NCBI GenBank assembly: GCA_963776225.1
Contig: CAVZLL010000004.1
Location: forward strand, 372,001 to 436,000
Reading direction: 5' to 3'
DNA from: Bog-756 sp963776225
GTDB taxonomy: Bacteria; Actinomycetota; Acidimicrobiia; Acidimicrobiales; RAAP-2
DNA length: 64,000 nucleotides
Below the pieces are notes generated by a model that had not been told where the DNA came from, did no database searches, and saw nothing but the letters and a program-made list of their open reading frames with translations. The translations under genes and the position numbers were made by a program. This document shows positions 42,350 through 51,586 of the stretch, one piece after another. The stretch's first letter is position 1, and each line of letters starts with the position of its first letter.

Positions 42350-43645
42350 TTGAGTCGGACCAGTACCTTGCGGCAAGCGAGATTTGCAGTCATTCCAATG
42401 CTGGTGCTCACGATCGCGGGACTGACGGGATGCACCTCCGGAACATCGTCCACCGCTCAGACCCACCAGCTTCTCAAACCGTCATCACCGATCACGACCG
42501 TCTCCAGTCCCACGTCCATCCCCACGCATCCTTCCAGTGGCTCCTCCGACGAAGGAATCTTGAACTCCGTTTCTTGCGTTCCGAGTGGTCAATGTGTGGC
42601 TGTCGGAGAGACCGGCGTGACCTTCACTCGTCCTGGCCCACAGGCCCAATGGGCCACTGCTTCTCAACCGCAAACAAACCCCATCGCCTCTGTCTCCTGC
42701 GTCAGTGGAACCGAGTGCATGGGAGTTGGAAACGATGGGCAGACCGCCACGTTCTCGCAGTGGAACGGCGCCTCGTGGACTGAGCTACCGGCACCGACTG
42801 GCACGATCAACGGGCAATCGCCTATCCCTTCGCAAGTGTCCTGCACAGCGTTGAACTTCTGCGTAGCCGTAGGCGGAAGCATCGACAATCCGTCGACCTT
42901 TGCTGGAGGGGAGACGGCGGTGATCGAACGATGGGATGGGCTGGCGTGGGCGGCTCCAGAAACCCCGGTGTTGGCAACCACGCATCCTGGCAATGTCATT
43001 TTCTGGAGCGTCTCTTGTGTGTCGTCCGTGTTTTGCATGGCTGTGGGCCAAACCGAACAGATTCACACGCTTGCAGAGGAATGGGACGGGAGCCAGTGGA
43101 GGACGACTCCGACGCCGCCTGTTGACGATCCATCAGCGGGCCTTGAAAGCGTGTCCTGCACGTCTGCTGAGTTCTGCTTCGCATTGGGAACCCAGGAGTC
43201 TTCAGACGCGGGCCCTTCCGAACCCGAGACGACGATCATTGCTGAGGTCTGGAATGGGTCCTCGTGGGCCAAAGTGCCCGCACCCATCCCATTCGGTGGG
43301 ATCCTCTCACTCTCCCGATCTGCGCTTGCCTGTACCTCTCCATCGCAATGCTCAGCGGTTTGGTCATCGACATGGGCACTTGAGCGGCAAGGGGGTCCGA
43401 CTCCTGCACACGCAGGATTCCCTGCCGTCTCGCAGTTGTGGAACGGGTCGAGCTGGAGCGTTCTATCCATGCCCAATCCGACTTCGAGTTCGGGTCAGTT
43501 CAACATCCTGTATGACGAATCCTGTAGTGCCGCGATCGACTGTGTGGCCGCGGGCACCACAGCAGATGGATATACATCCCCGACGATGCTGATCGAGAGT
43601 TGGGACGGTTCACGGTGGACGGAGGACCAGGTCCCAACCTTTTGA
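42350..43645 (+). CDS. Lipoprotein with repeated SVSCxxxxxCxAVG motifs
   Basis: The protein is 431 residues from a TTG with GAGG 5 bases upstream. The signal peptide ends in a lipobox, TIAGLTGC, so Cys28 is probably lipidated. Ser/Thr-rich linker to about residue 65. Six or seven repeats follow, each with a Cys pair and Trp, such as SVSCVPSGQCVAVGETG, SVSCVSGTECMGVG, QVSCTALNFCVAVGG and SVSCTSAEFCFALG, alternating with WNGSSWxxxP. Each unit looks like a propeller blade closed by a disulfide. Similar proteins are common in actinobacteria; the ligand is unknown. Confidence 0.85.
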   Translation: MSRTSTLRQARFAVIPMLVLTIAGLTGCTSGTSSTAQTHQLLKPSSPITTVSSPTSIPTHPSSGSSDEGILNSVSCVPSGQCVAVGETGVTFTRPGPQAQWATASQPQTNPIASVSCVSGTECMGVGNDGQTATFSQWNGASWTELPAPTGTINGQSPIPSQVSCTALNFCVAVGGSIDNPSTFAGGETAVIERWDGLAWAAPETPVLATTHPGNVIFWSVSCVSSVFCMAVGQTEQIHTLAEEWDGSQWRTTPTPPVDDPSAGLESVSCTSAEFCFALGTQESSDAGPSEPETTIIAEVWNGSSWAKVPAPIPFGGILSLSRSALACTSPSQCSAVWSSTWALERQGGPTPAHAGFPAVSQLWNGSSWSVLSMPNPTSSSGQFNILYDESCSAAIDCVAAGTTADGYTSPTMLIESWDGSRWTEDQVPTF

Positions 43646-43795
43646 TCGGGAAGTCCGGAACGTCATTCGAGCACTATCCCGCACGCCCGGATGCCTGGTT
43701 GAGAGTCACGCGATGATTCCTGACCCAGGAGTCGGCCAACTCGTGTGAGATTCTGGCCGTGATCCCCTGGATGCGACACAGTTGAAGTTCGGGGG

Positions 43796-45535
43796 CTATC
43801 GCCCGAGAGCATACGCCGCTCGCCGGGGGTCGGCGCCCGCGCGTAGCGTGCTTCGTCTTCCTGCCTCGGGCGCAGAGCGTTGGCGGATCATGCCCACAGA
43901 TCCCGCCTCGAATTCGAACGGAGGCCATTCCCGGACGTCATGTCCGAGAGACGTTAAGCCCTGGAGCGTGGCCTCGGGCACCCGATTCTCCACCGCCACC
44001 ATCCCTTCGTGGTGGCCATGGGGATGGAAAGAGTTGGGGAAGGCCATGGAGATCGCGCGAGGAGCTTCTACGGCCTGTTGCTCGGTCATGCCGAAGACGG
44101 CAACGTTCAGCAGAGACTGAAGGATCGCCTGGACGATCATGTCACCGCCCGGGCAGGTAATGGGCCACACCATTCCGTCATCGTCGATGACGATGACGGG
44201 CGATGGGGTGACACGAGGGCGCCGACCCGGACCCAGACAGGCAGGATGATTGGGATCGGTACGGCTCTGTACTCCCCGGCCTGACACGAGCACACCGAGG
44301 TCGGGGACGATCGGGCTCATGGCGAGCGGATCGCTCGGTGCCGATGCAAAAGCATTGCCCAGGCTGTCGACAACCGTCACCTGAGTGGTCGAGTTTGCCT
44401 GATCGGCCTCGTGACGGAGCGTGAACAGGTCGGGAAGCGACTGATCGGGTCGTATGTAGGCAGCCAGCTCGGCCGCGTGCTCGTCCGACAGCAGATACGT
44501 CATGTCGACGCTCCCGGCGTCCCCGTAATAGCGCTCACGATCAGAGAAGGCCAACTTCACTGCCTCGATGAGGTGGTGCAAGTATGCCGTTGAGTTGTTC
44601 CCGAACGAATCCAGGTCGAATTGCTGGAGGATCGCAAGCGCTTGGAGGAGCGCGGGGCCCTGTGACCACTGCGGAGGGGTCGTATGTACCGTGAGATGAC
44701 TGAGGCCCGGAAAGGACCGACCGGGTGCTGGCGCCACCTCGGCTCGGAATTCAGCCAGGTCCTGGACCGTGAGGAATCCCCCTCCCTCCGTTACGAACTC
44801 CACCATCGTCTTGGCCACCGTGCCCTCGTAGAACGCTCTGCGCACACCGTCGAGCTCGCTTCGACGGCGGTCACTGGATGGCCAACCGTCCGCATTCGAC
44901 TGCGAGGTCGCCTCGGCCTCGGCCAGGCGGATGAGAAGGCGGCCGAGATCCGGTTGTACCAGGCGATCCCCTCGTTGGGCCCGGCGACCGCCGATGCAGT
45001 AGACAGTCGCCGACGAGGGCCACTGTTCATAGACCCAGGCGAACATTTCGAGTCCGGTGGCCACGGTGGCATCGAGCACGAATCCTTCGGTTGCCAGCTC
45101 GATCGCCGGGGCCGCCACGTCGGCGAACGACCATGTGCCAAAGGCCTCTAGCGCCGACAGCCAGCCTGCCAGGGCTCCCGGCACGATGCTCGCTGCGCAC
45201 CCAGGTGGCATCTCCGACCCGTGGCGTCCGACATACGCGTCCGCAGTAGCGGTCGACGACCACCGTCCGATCCCGGCCACGCTCACAACGTCTTGCGCGC
45301 CAGCTGGCCGGATGAGTATCGGTGCGATCCCGCCGAGGTTGCACATGTCGACCTGGACGACATTCGTCGCCAGGGCAGCGGCGACGCCGGCATCGATGGC
45401 ATTTCCCCCAGATTCAAGAACCCGGCCGGCAACCTGAACGGTCATTGGATGTCCGGTGACCGCCATCCACCGATCTCCGACCAGCGTGGGCCGGGAGCTC
45501 TCAGTGGGGGGCAGTCCGCGAGGGCCGGGCTTCAT
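43796..45535 (-). CDS. Gamma-glutamyltranspeptidase-family protein
   Basis: The protein is 579 residues from ATG (MKPGPRGLPPTESSRP). GGT features: AGRVLESGGNAIDAGVAAAL near the start, FYEGTVAKTMVEFV, DLAEFRAEVAPAP, and the autocleavage site NSTTQVTVVDSLGNAFAS, where Thr383 would become the N-terminal nucleophile of the small subunit. The small subunit continues with ITCPGGDMIVQAILQSLLNV. The usual TTH is TTQ here. No signal peptide is seen, so it may be cytoplasmic. GGT transfers or hydrolyses gamma-glutamyl groups, but such divergent members may act on other amides. Confidence 0.88.
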   Translation of the reverse strand: MKPGPRGLPPTESSRPTLVGDRWMAVTGHPMTVQVAGRVLESGGNAIDAGVAAALATNVVQVDMCNLGGIAPILIRPAGAQDVVSVAGIGRWSSTATADAYVGRHGSEMPPGCAASIVPGALAGWLSALEAFGTWSFADVAAPAIELATEGFVLDATVATGLEMFAWVYEQWPSSATVYCIGGRRAQRGDRLVQPDLGRLLIRLAEAEATSQSNADGWPSSDRRRSELDGVRRAFYEGTVAKTMVEFVTEGGGFLTVQDLAEFRAEVAPAPGRSFPGLSHLTVHTTPPQWSQGPALLQALAILQQFDLDSFGNNSTAYLHHLIEAVKLAFSDRERYYGDAGSVDMTYLLSDEHAAELAAYIRPDQSLPDLFTLRHEADQANSTTQVTVVDSLGNAFASAPSDPLAMSPIVPDLGVLVSGRGVQSRTDPNHPACLGPGRRPRVTPSPVIVIDDDGMVWPITCPGGDMIVQAILQSLLNVAVFGMTEQQAVEAPRAISMAFPNSFHPHGHHEGMVAVENRVPEATLQGLTSLGHDVREWPPFEFEAGSVGMIRQRSAPEAGRRSTLRAGADPRRAAYALGR

Positions 45536-45653
45536 TGGCGTCGACCCTAGTACGACGCACGCATCTGACAGCTGTCGAGCTGGGCCTTGCCGGTACCCGG
45601 TGACGCTGACAGGGTCACTGCTTCGTCGCCCATCCAAACACGCCCAGGAGCAA

Positions 45654-45848
45654 TCAGTCGTGCGTGAAGTTGACGACGGATGCATCCGGTCCTGGGAAGA
45701 AGAGATCCTCGTGGCCTGTGTCCTCCCACCGCACGAGGTACGGAGGCTCCCCGTTCTCATGGCGAACCTCCAGGACTTCGCAATCACGATCATGCTCGCC
45801 CACGTGATGCCCCTTGACAACAATCCTGTCCCCGACTTTCGCTTGCAT
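45654..45848 (-). CDS. DUF1918 domain protein
   Basis: A 64-residue protein from an ATG with AAGGGAG upstream. It is all DUF1918: MQAKVGDRIVVKGHHVGEHD, with LEVRHENGEPPYLVRWEDTG and EDLFFPGPDASV. This small SH3-like domain is common in actinobacteria and has no established function. The length equals the domain, so it is complete. Confidence 0.93.
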   Translation of the reverse strand: MQAKVGDRIVVKGHHVGEHDRDCEVLEVRHENGEPPYLVRWEDTGHEDLFFPGPDASVVNFTHD

Positions 45849-45994
45849 CTGAACTCCCTTTACTGCGTAGTGGATTCATGGTCATGATCGACCCCCAGGC
45901 GAATTTCCACCAGAGTCCGAAGTCACTGTCCGATCTGCCCAGTGGTCAGGGTCACCCAGTTGCTCACCAGGAACAACCGTCGGGAGGGGGACCT

Positions 45995-46516
45995 ATGGCC
46001 CTACCGCAATCAAGCGCACGGCCTGACGATCAGAAGGTGACCCGTGCGCTGACAGAAGCACCCCATGGGGCACCCCAGGTCAAGCGCCATGCCATGTGGC
46101 TTATCCCGATCATTCTGGCGGTTGTCGTACTGGTCGTCGTCGGGGTCATCTTCTTCAGCAGCGACAGCTCCGGTGTGACCGACCAGCAGCGACTGGCGTC
46201 AGTGCGGCGTGTCTGCAACGAGTGGTCGGCGAACTCCGGTGCCAGCCTGGGGAGGAGTTCGGCCAGTACGGCATGTTCCACAATGGCCGATTGGATGGGC
46301 CAGCAGCTTCAAAACGGACAAATGACCGGGCCGATGATCTGGGGCACTGCATCATCGATGGATTCTGTTTGCCGACTGTGGATGGACTCGGGCTCACGGG
46401 CCTCTATCTCCACCACAACTTCGCCTGGCTGGTGCGACGGCATGGTCAGCTGGATGCAGCAGCGCATCGGCAACTGGGACGACTGGACGATGAACGGCAA
46501 CATGGGCGGAACATGA
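45995..46516 (+). CDS. Single-pass membrane protein with Cys/Trp-rich exterior
   Basis: The protein is 173 residues from an ATG preceded by GGGAGGGGG. The first 35 residues are polar. A membrane segment follows at about 37-58 (MWLIPIILAVVVLVVVGVIF). The exterior has four cysteines (VRRVCNEWSANSG, STACSTMADWMG, SVCRLWMDSG, GWCDGMVSWM) and many Met/Trp. It is not a family I recognise. Two disulfides are plausible. Confidence 0.75.
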   Translation: MALPQSSARPDDQKVTRALTEAPHGAPQVKRHAMWLIPIILAVVVLVVVGVIFFSSDSSGVTDQQRLASVRRVCNEWSANSGASLGRSSASTACSTMADWMGQQLQNGQMTGPMIWGTASSMDSVCRLWMDSGSRASISTTTSPGWCDGMVSWMQQRIGNWDDWTMNGNMGGT

Positions 46517-46657
46517 AGGGCGGCGATTCAGCAGGGCGGAGCCGATGTACCTGACTCCGAAGTAGCGATCATGGGTCGGCGAGCACCCCTCCACCGAATA
46601 GCGTCCCGCTCCCGTTTGGGCAGGCCCTTGCCGGACCTACAGGGGGGAGGTCGTTCT

Positions 46658-47002
46658 TCAAGAGGTCCAGTCGACCAGCACGGTGGGGGGCGGGCTTTCG
46701 GGTGGAGCGCCCAGGTCAACGCCAGTCACGTCCTTGACTTGGCCACGAAACCAGACGGTGAACTCGTCGCCGGAGGTGGCGAGTTCCGTGAACGCCTTCT
46801 CGATGTCGGGAGCCTCGAACCACACCAACATGAAGCTCCCCATCGGGGTCTCCTGCAGAGCCCAGGTCTCCCGGGCAAGTCCCGACCGAGCCGCCTGAGC
46901 ATCGAACCCCTTGCGGCGCTCACCCATGCACGCGGCCGCGAAGTCCTTGCCTCCCTGTTCTTTACCGGGAAGGATCGGGAACGCGCCATTGAACACTGCC
47001 AT
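46658..47002 (-). CDS. Hypothetical dimeric alpha/beta-barrel-like protein
   Basis: A 114-residue protein from ATG (MAVFNGAFPILPGKEQGGKD). The pattern of FAAACMGERRKGFDAQAARS and LQETPMGSFMLVWFEAPDIE, with KAFTELATSGDEFTVWFRGQ, resembles small ferredoxin-like (ABM) domains, but no named family can be assigned with confidence. No membrane segment. The frame is supported by even amino-acid composition and length. Confidence 0.65.
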   Translation of the reverse strand: MAVFNGAFPILPGKEQGGKDFAAACMGERRKGFDAQAARSGLARETWALQETPMGSFMLVWFEAPDIEKAFTELATSGDEFTVWFRGQVKDVTGVDLGAPPESPPPTVLVDWTS

Positions 47003-47215
47003 CGGGCTCTTCTCCTTGTTCGTCCGCCGTAGCACCGGCGACAGTATCAGCGGGCTCCGAAGGGTGCCCAAAAGCCAAGGGGCTCCGCAGGGTGACGAAC
47101 CCAGCAATCGAGAGAGACGAGCGAGGCGTCATGCGCCGGTCGGGGGCACGCATATCCGGTTGGGGGACACCCCAGGGGGTTGAGCTTGACAATGACGGGA
47201 CGTGAATCCCGTGCA

Positions 47216-47602
47216 TCAGCTCGTGTAGTCGACTGGGCCTGCTCCTTCGATCCCGACGGCGAACGCCAACCCCCGGAGCCCCGAGTTGGCTGTCAGCGGC
47301 CAGATACTGTGCACGGCGTCCGGGGGAATCCTGATCAGGTCTCCCTGGCCCACTTCGCGCTCCTCATCGGCGATCTTCATGATGCCGCGTCCTGAAATGA
47401 TCTAGTAGAACTCATGGGTGGGATGGGAGTGCGGGTCCACGAGACCTCCGCCAGCTACTTCCCACTCACTGACAAGCTCAAGGGATCCACCACTGGTGGC
47501 GTCCTTGAGTTCACCAGGTTGAATGAGCCACCAGACCGGCACGGTCCCCGCGTGTTCGATGACAGGGGCCACGTCTCTGACCGAGCGGATATCCATTTGC
47601 AC
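47216..47602 (-). pseudogene. Cupin-domain protein with an in-frame amber codon
   Basis: From ATG (MQMDIRSVRDVAPVIEHAGT) the protein reads to DPHSHPTHEFY, meets TAG at 47402-47404, and continues in the same frame as IISGRGIMKIADEEREVG, then GDLIRIPPDAVHSIWPLTAN, and stops at 47216. Together this is a complete 128-codon cupin: metal-binding HSHPTHEF in motif 1 and the His of PPDAVHSI in motif 2. In related cupins the interrupted position is EFYYI/V, so one base change (TAC or TAT to TAG) explains it. Either a recent nonsense mutation or a base-call error. Confidence 0.85.
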
Positions 47603-47716
47603 CTTCCGTTTCTCAACCCGAGCCGCGTACCGACTGCGTTGATCGTAGGGCAGCCAACGCTCGTCGCGCGCACGTGCTGGGCGTGGCTTGGTGTCTCAAG
47701 CACCGAGCAGTCTGGG

Positions 47717-48464
47717 TTACCCCTTAGCAGTCGGGGTCGGTGCTGTCACCCCTTCCACGGGCAGCGGACTCGTAACGCTGGGAACGCTTGAGGAGGGAGC
47801 GAAGCCCTTCACTATGAGCCAAATGGCCAAGACCATCTCGTTCACGGCGATCGGTAGATTCAGTCCAACCTGGACGGACGACATGTAGGCCGTGGCGTCG
47901 AGGAGAACGAGACAGCCAGCGACGAATCCAAGACCCACACTGATGATGCCCCACATCGACAGCCACCTTGGAATGAGCCGGGACTGAAAGAAGAGCCAGT
48001 AGTACATGAAGCCTCCAACGTAGAAGGCCATTGCGGCTACCAAGCCAGACCAGTGGCGGAGGTCTCGCAACAACTCGCCCGCCGTCCGGAAGGACGAACT
48101 CACGGGGTGCCCGGCGTGTGCATATTGTTGGCTGAGGGAAACGAGCAGCAGCGTGCCGACGGCCCCCATGGCGTAGAGCGCCCCTTCGACGAGCCGGAAC
48201 CCAATCGAACCGATAGCGAGGCCCTGTCCGTGTCTCCTAAGGACCGGATAGAGCGCCATGGCGATTCCGGCACTCGTAAACGCGGCGAGCAGTTCGAAGC
48301 ATGCCCCGATCAGGACACGGTCCTGGTTGGCATAGATGCGCGCCAGGTATCCCGAGCCATTGACGATCGGGTTCAACAATCCCGTAGCAACCAAGCTGGC
48401 GACGGTCGCTGCGATAAACAGGGCACCTGCAAGCCGAGCGGTTGCTGTCGGTCGTCGATCTCAT
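47717..48464 (-). pseudogene. DUF4386-family membrane protein with a frameshift at its start
   Basis: An ATG at 48464 follows GGAGG with ideal spacing, but its frame is wrong after the first codon or two. The protein proper (TATARLAGALFIAATVASLV, then ATGLLNPIVNGSGYLARIYA onward to 47717) lies one base out, and in that frame a TGA overlaps the ATG. Deleting one base just after the ATG gives a 248-residue protein with seven or so membrane segments and the DUF4386 blocks PVLRRHGQGLAIGSIGFRLVE and YYWLFFQSRLIPRWLS. A TTG at 48394 could start a shortened form. Function unknown. Confidence 0.78.
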
Positions 48465-48610
48465 GGAGCCTCCACGTCCATTCTTTGCAATCGCCACTGA
48501 ACGGAGATAGGGCCAGAGGTCCTCACCCATGGATCCGAAGAGCCGGATATCCCTATGGTGCTGATCGGAGGTACCCAAGGTGACCCCCTGATCAGGTGCG
48601 AGTTCAGGGG

Positions 48611-49027
48611 ACAGGCTGAAGGTCTCGTCTACCGGGCTACCGCTGTCTTGCGTTGACAGGAAAGTCGACAATCTTCGCCAAGGTTGGACGAAGGAACTCC
48701 CTGATTTTCGACCAGGGTGAGTGTCGCACCGGACTCTCGGTGGACTTCAGATCAACACGGGTTACAGCATCGCCCAGTGCTTCCGCCAGCAGGCCGATCA
48801 AGGCGGGAACCTCGGAAAGGTCGATGGGCGCTGACGCCACGCAGACCCCATCCCGCCAGTGGCTCAACACCACTTTGTGCTGCTTAGGGTGCCTCGTGAC
48901 CCTGAGCGACGCTCCCTGACCTCTTCCGTCTGGGATCGTGATGCGATTCGGGGCGGCACCCACATATTTGAGTATGCACCCCTACGCAAAAGCTGTCGAC
49001 CGACCTGGTGCCGTTTAGCCGCAGTCG
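48611..49027. repeat. 417-bp repeat, copy A (inverted relative to copy B at 59572-59988)
   Basis: The reverse complement of this segment aligns without gaps to 59572-59988, with about 14 mismatches by eye (near 97% identity). Similarity ends sharply on both sides. It contains the 108-codon gene at 48637-48963 and about 65 bases upstream of its start. Confidence 0.92.
48637..48963 (-). CDS. Duplicated 108-residue hypothetical protein, copy A
   Basis: A GTG-start protein (MGAAPNRITIPDGRGQGASL). It has a beta-rich first half (HKVVLSHWRDGVCVASAPID) and a helical second half (EVPALIGLLAEALGDAVTRV). No family is recognised. The twin at 59636 differs at two residues (His/Asn after PKQ, His/Arg after PVR) while five other base changes are silent, which suggests selection to keep the protein. 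The gene lies in the inverted repeat. Confidence 0.75.
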   Translation of the reverse strand: MGAAPNRITIPDGRGQGASLRVTRHPKQHKVVLSHWRDGVCVASAPIDLSEVPALIGLLAEALGDAVTRVDLKSTESPVRHSPWSKIREFLRPTLAKIVDFPVNARQR

Positions 49028-49520
49028 GCAACTCACCCGCTCCCGGTCAGGGGCACCCTCCAGCCCCTCCGTGTCTGCCGGTGCTTGACCCTCACTCACA
49101 TGGTGAACGATTCCTACCCCGGCGGGAAGGGCTGAAAGTCCCATCTTGCGCCGGAGGCAGCCCCGTCCCGTGTCAGTTCTCGTCCCAACGCCAAGTCCGG
49201 GAAGGTGCCGTATTTCGCGCAACTGCCGTGGTGGGGCCAGTAGTAGCGCTGAGTGATCTGTTCACCAAGACCTACTAACCTGGTCAGCCCCAAGGAGTCG
49301 GGTGGTTGAGACGGTTGGCGGGTATCCCCGAGGTGCTGATCATGGACAGGCAACTTTCGCGCGCGCACCCCATTCGATAACGCCTCCGAGCCGGGGTTGC
49401 GGGGCACCTCCCAAGAGCCGTGGCGGCACGCTGAGTCGACCGAGCGACGAGGATGCTCGTCTAGGCTCGCGCCCGGAATGTGCTGGACACGATGTCGGTC
49501 CAGTGAGGAGGGGCGCACAC
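49028..49520. other. Long leader region upstream of the propeller-repeat gene
   Basis: About 490 bases between the repeat copy and the next start. Only the ribosome site GAGGAGGGG before 49521 is recognisable. No supported gene, hairpin or RNA family was seen. Confidence 0.5.
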
Positions 49521-51470
49521 ATGAAGCGCGCATCTGGCTGGCATGGAATAGCGGCGCTGGCCTTCATTCTGATCGCCAGCGTTGCAGTCCCCGCTGGGGC
49601 AACGACAGCAAAGCCGTTCTCCGGCGTCCCATCGGAGGGCGTTGCGGAAACGCCTCTGCCACACCCCGAAATTACCGGGTGGGGCTTCGAGAGCCCTCCA
49701 CACATTTCATCCGATGGAAGCAACGTCTGGGTAACCAACTACACAGGAAACTGGGTCACGGAGCTCAGCGCGTCGACGGGCAGATTCGAGAGGCAGATCG
49801 CCGGTTCGGCCTACGGGTTCAACACCCCGTTCGCGATCTCCTCTGACGGCACCCACGTCTGGGTAGGGAACTACTTCGCCAACTCTGTGACGGAGCTCAG
49901 CTCCGCCACCGGCGACCTGATCAAAGTGATCTCCGGCTCGGCGTACGGGTTTGCCTACCCAGGTGCCATCGCGTCAGACGGCACCCATGTGTGGGTGTCA
50001 AACTTCGCCGGCAATACGGTCACCGAGCTCCGCGCCGCCACCGGCAGCCTGATCAGAGTGATCTCCGGCTCGGCGTACGGCTTCAACTTCCCATATGCCA
50101 TTGCTGCCGACCGATCCCACGTCTGGGTGGCAAACGCCGACGGCAACTCCGTGACCGAGATCGACCCTGCCACTGGTGGCCTGGTGAGTGTGATCTCCGG
50201 CTCGGCGTACGGGTTCAGCAGCCCGCAAGGGATCTCATCGGATGGCACGCATGTCTGGGTGGCTAACTACAACAGCAGCTCGGTAACCGAACTCGACGCT
50301 GCGACGGGTGGCCTCGTGCAGGTGGTTTCAGGCGACGGGATCTTCAACCCACGCGGCATCTCCTCAGATGGGGTTCACGTCTGGGTGGCCAACTATGTTG
50401 GCGACGGCGTCATCGAGCTCGACGCTGCGACAGGCGGCCTCGTACAGCTGGTTGCAGGCTCGGCCTACGGGTTCAACAACCCCGAAGGGATCACCTCAGA
50501 CGGGCAGCATGTCTGGGTCGCGAACTACAGCGGCAACTCACTGACTGAGCTCAATGCCTCGACGGGTGGCCTCGTGAGACTCAACCCCGGTTGGTTCAAC
50601 TACCCGAGCGCCGCCTGTTCGGACGGTACTCACGTTTGGGTAACAAACGCCGACGGCAACTCGGTGACCGAACTCGACGCATCGACGGGGCGCATCGTGC
50701 GCGTGATCTCTGGCTCGGACTACGTAACATTCTACAACCCCGAGACCATCTCATGTGATCGGACCCATGTCTGGGTCGGGAACCTCAACGGCAACTCGGT
50801 GACCGAACTCGACGCTTCGACGGGTGGCCTCGTGCAGGTGATCTCCGGCTCCGGCTACGGGTTCAGCTACCCAAACGGTGTCTCATCTGATGGGACCGAT
50901 GTCTGGGTCACGAACTACTTCGGCAACTCGGTGACCGAGCTCGACGCCTCGACGGGTGGCCTCGTGCGGGTGATCTCCGGCTCGGCCTACGGATTCGACT
51001 ACCCGGACGCCGTCTCCAGTGACGGGGCCGATGTCTGGGTCACGAACTACTTCGGCAACTCGGTGACCGAGCTCAACGCCTCGACAGGTGGCCTCGTGCG
51101 GGTGATCTCCGGCTCGGGCTACGGGTTCAGCGTACCAATCGCGATCTCCTCGGACGGGAGTCGTGTCTGGGTGGCGAACAACGCCGGGCACTCGGTTACT
51201 GAGCTCAACGCTGCCACGGGTGCGCATGTTCGGTCGGTCAGAGGATTTACCGACCCCGTTTCGATCTCCTCCGATGGGACTGATGTCTGGGTGACGGATG
51301 TCACCGGAAACGACATCGCGGAGCTCAGCGCCGCGACGGGCGGCTTCGTGAAGACGTTCGAGGGTTCTGCCTACGGCTTCAACCACCCGGACGGCATCTA
51401 CTCTGATAAGACGAACGTCTGGGTGACGAACGCCTGGGCCCAGGCAGTCACTGGGTTCCCGGCAGGCTGA
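49521..51470 (+). CDS. Secreted protein of 14 propeller-type SDGTHVWVANY repeats
   Basis: The protein is 649 residues from ATG with a strong ribosome site. Signal peptide at 1-28 (HGIAALAFILIASVAVPAGA). The rest is 14 repeats of about 42 residues on the pattern ISSDGTHVWVANYxGNSVTE, LDAxTGGLVxVISGSAYGF. This is the YVTN/NHL-like beta-propeller blade; 14 blades fit two seven-bladed propellers. No anchor or enzyme domain. Repeats 10 and 11 are nearly identical, suggesting recent internal duplication. Probably an exported binding protein. Confidence 0.88.
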   Translation: MKRASGWHGIAALAFILIASVAVPAGATTAKPFSGVPSEGVAETPLPHPEITGWGFESPPHISSDGSNVWVTNYTGNWVTELSASTGRFERQIAGSAYGFNTPFAISSDGTHVWVGNYFANSVTELSSATGDLIKVISGSAYGFAYPGAIASDGTHVWVSNFAGNTVTELRAATGSLIRVISGSAYGFNFPYAIAADRSHVWVANADGNSVTEIDPATGGLVSVISGSAYGFSSPQGISSDGTHVWVANYNSSSVTELDAATGGLVQVVSGDGIFNPRGISSDGVHVWVANYVGDGVIELDAATGGLVQLVAGSAYGFNNPEGITSDGQHVWVANYSGNSLTELNASTGGLVRLNPGWFNYPSAACSDGTHVWVTNADGNSVTELDASTGRIVRVISGSDYVTFYNPETISCDRTHVWVGNLNGNSVTELDASTGGLVQVISGSGYGFSYPNGVSSDGTDVWVTNYFGNSVTELDASTGGLVRVISGSAYGFDYPDAVSSDGADVWVTNYFGNSVTELNASTGGLVRVISGSGYGFSVPIAISSDGSRVWVANNAGHSVTELNAATGAHVRSVRGFTDPVSISSDGTDVWVTDVTGNDIAELSAATGGFVKTFEGSAYGFNHPDGIYSDKTNVWVTNAWAQAVTGFPAG

Positions 51471-51586
51471 CTACCTTCATCTACCGCCGGATCCGCGCCG
51501 TCGGTGGGATCCGGATGGCGTCGGGCTCGACTCCACGCCTGCCAGTTATATCGGCAGGTGCGAGATTGCGGCTGATACGAGCGTGG

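Noticed and set aside
45878..45994. Longer N-terminus for the membrane protein starting at 45995
   Set aside because: The ATG at 45995 has a strong GGGAGGGGG site; the upstream 39 codons lack one.
47402..47404. Recoding of TAG (for example pyrrolysine)
   Set aside because: No sign of pyl genes or a recoding hairpin; one base change to a Tyr codon explains it more simply.
49521..51470. CRISPR-like or RNA repeat array from the regular DNA repeats
   Set aside because: The repeats are about 126 bp, diverged at silent positions and in frame with a signal-peptide protein.
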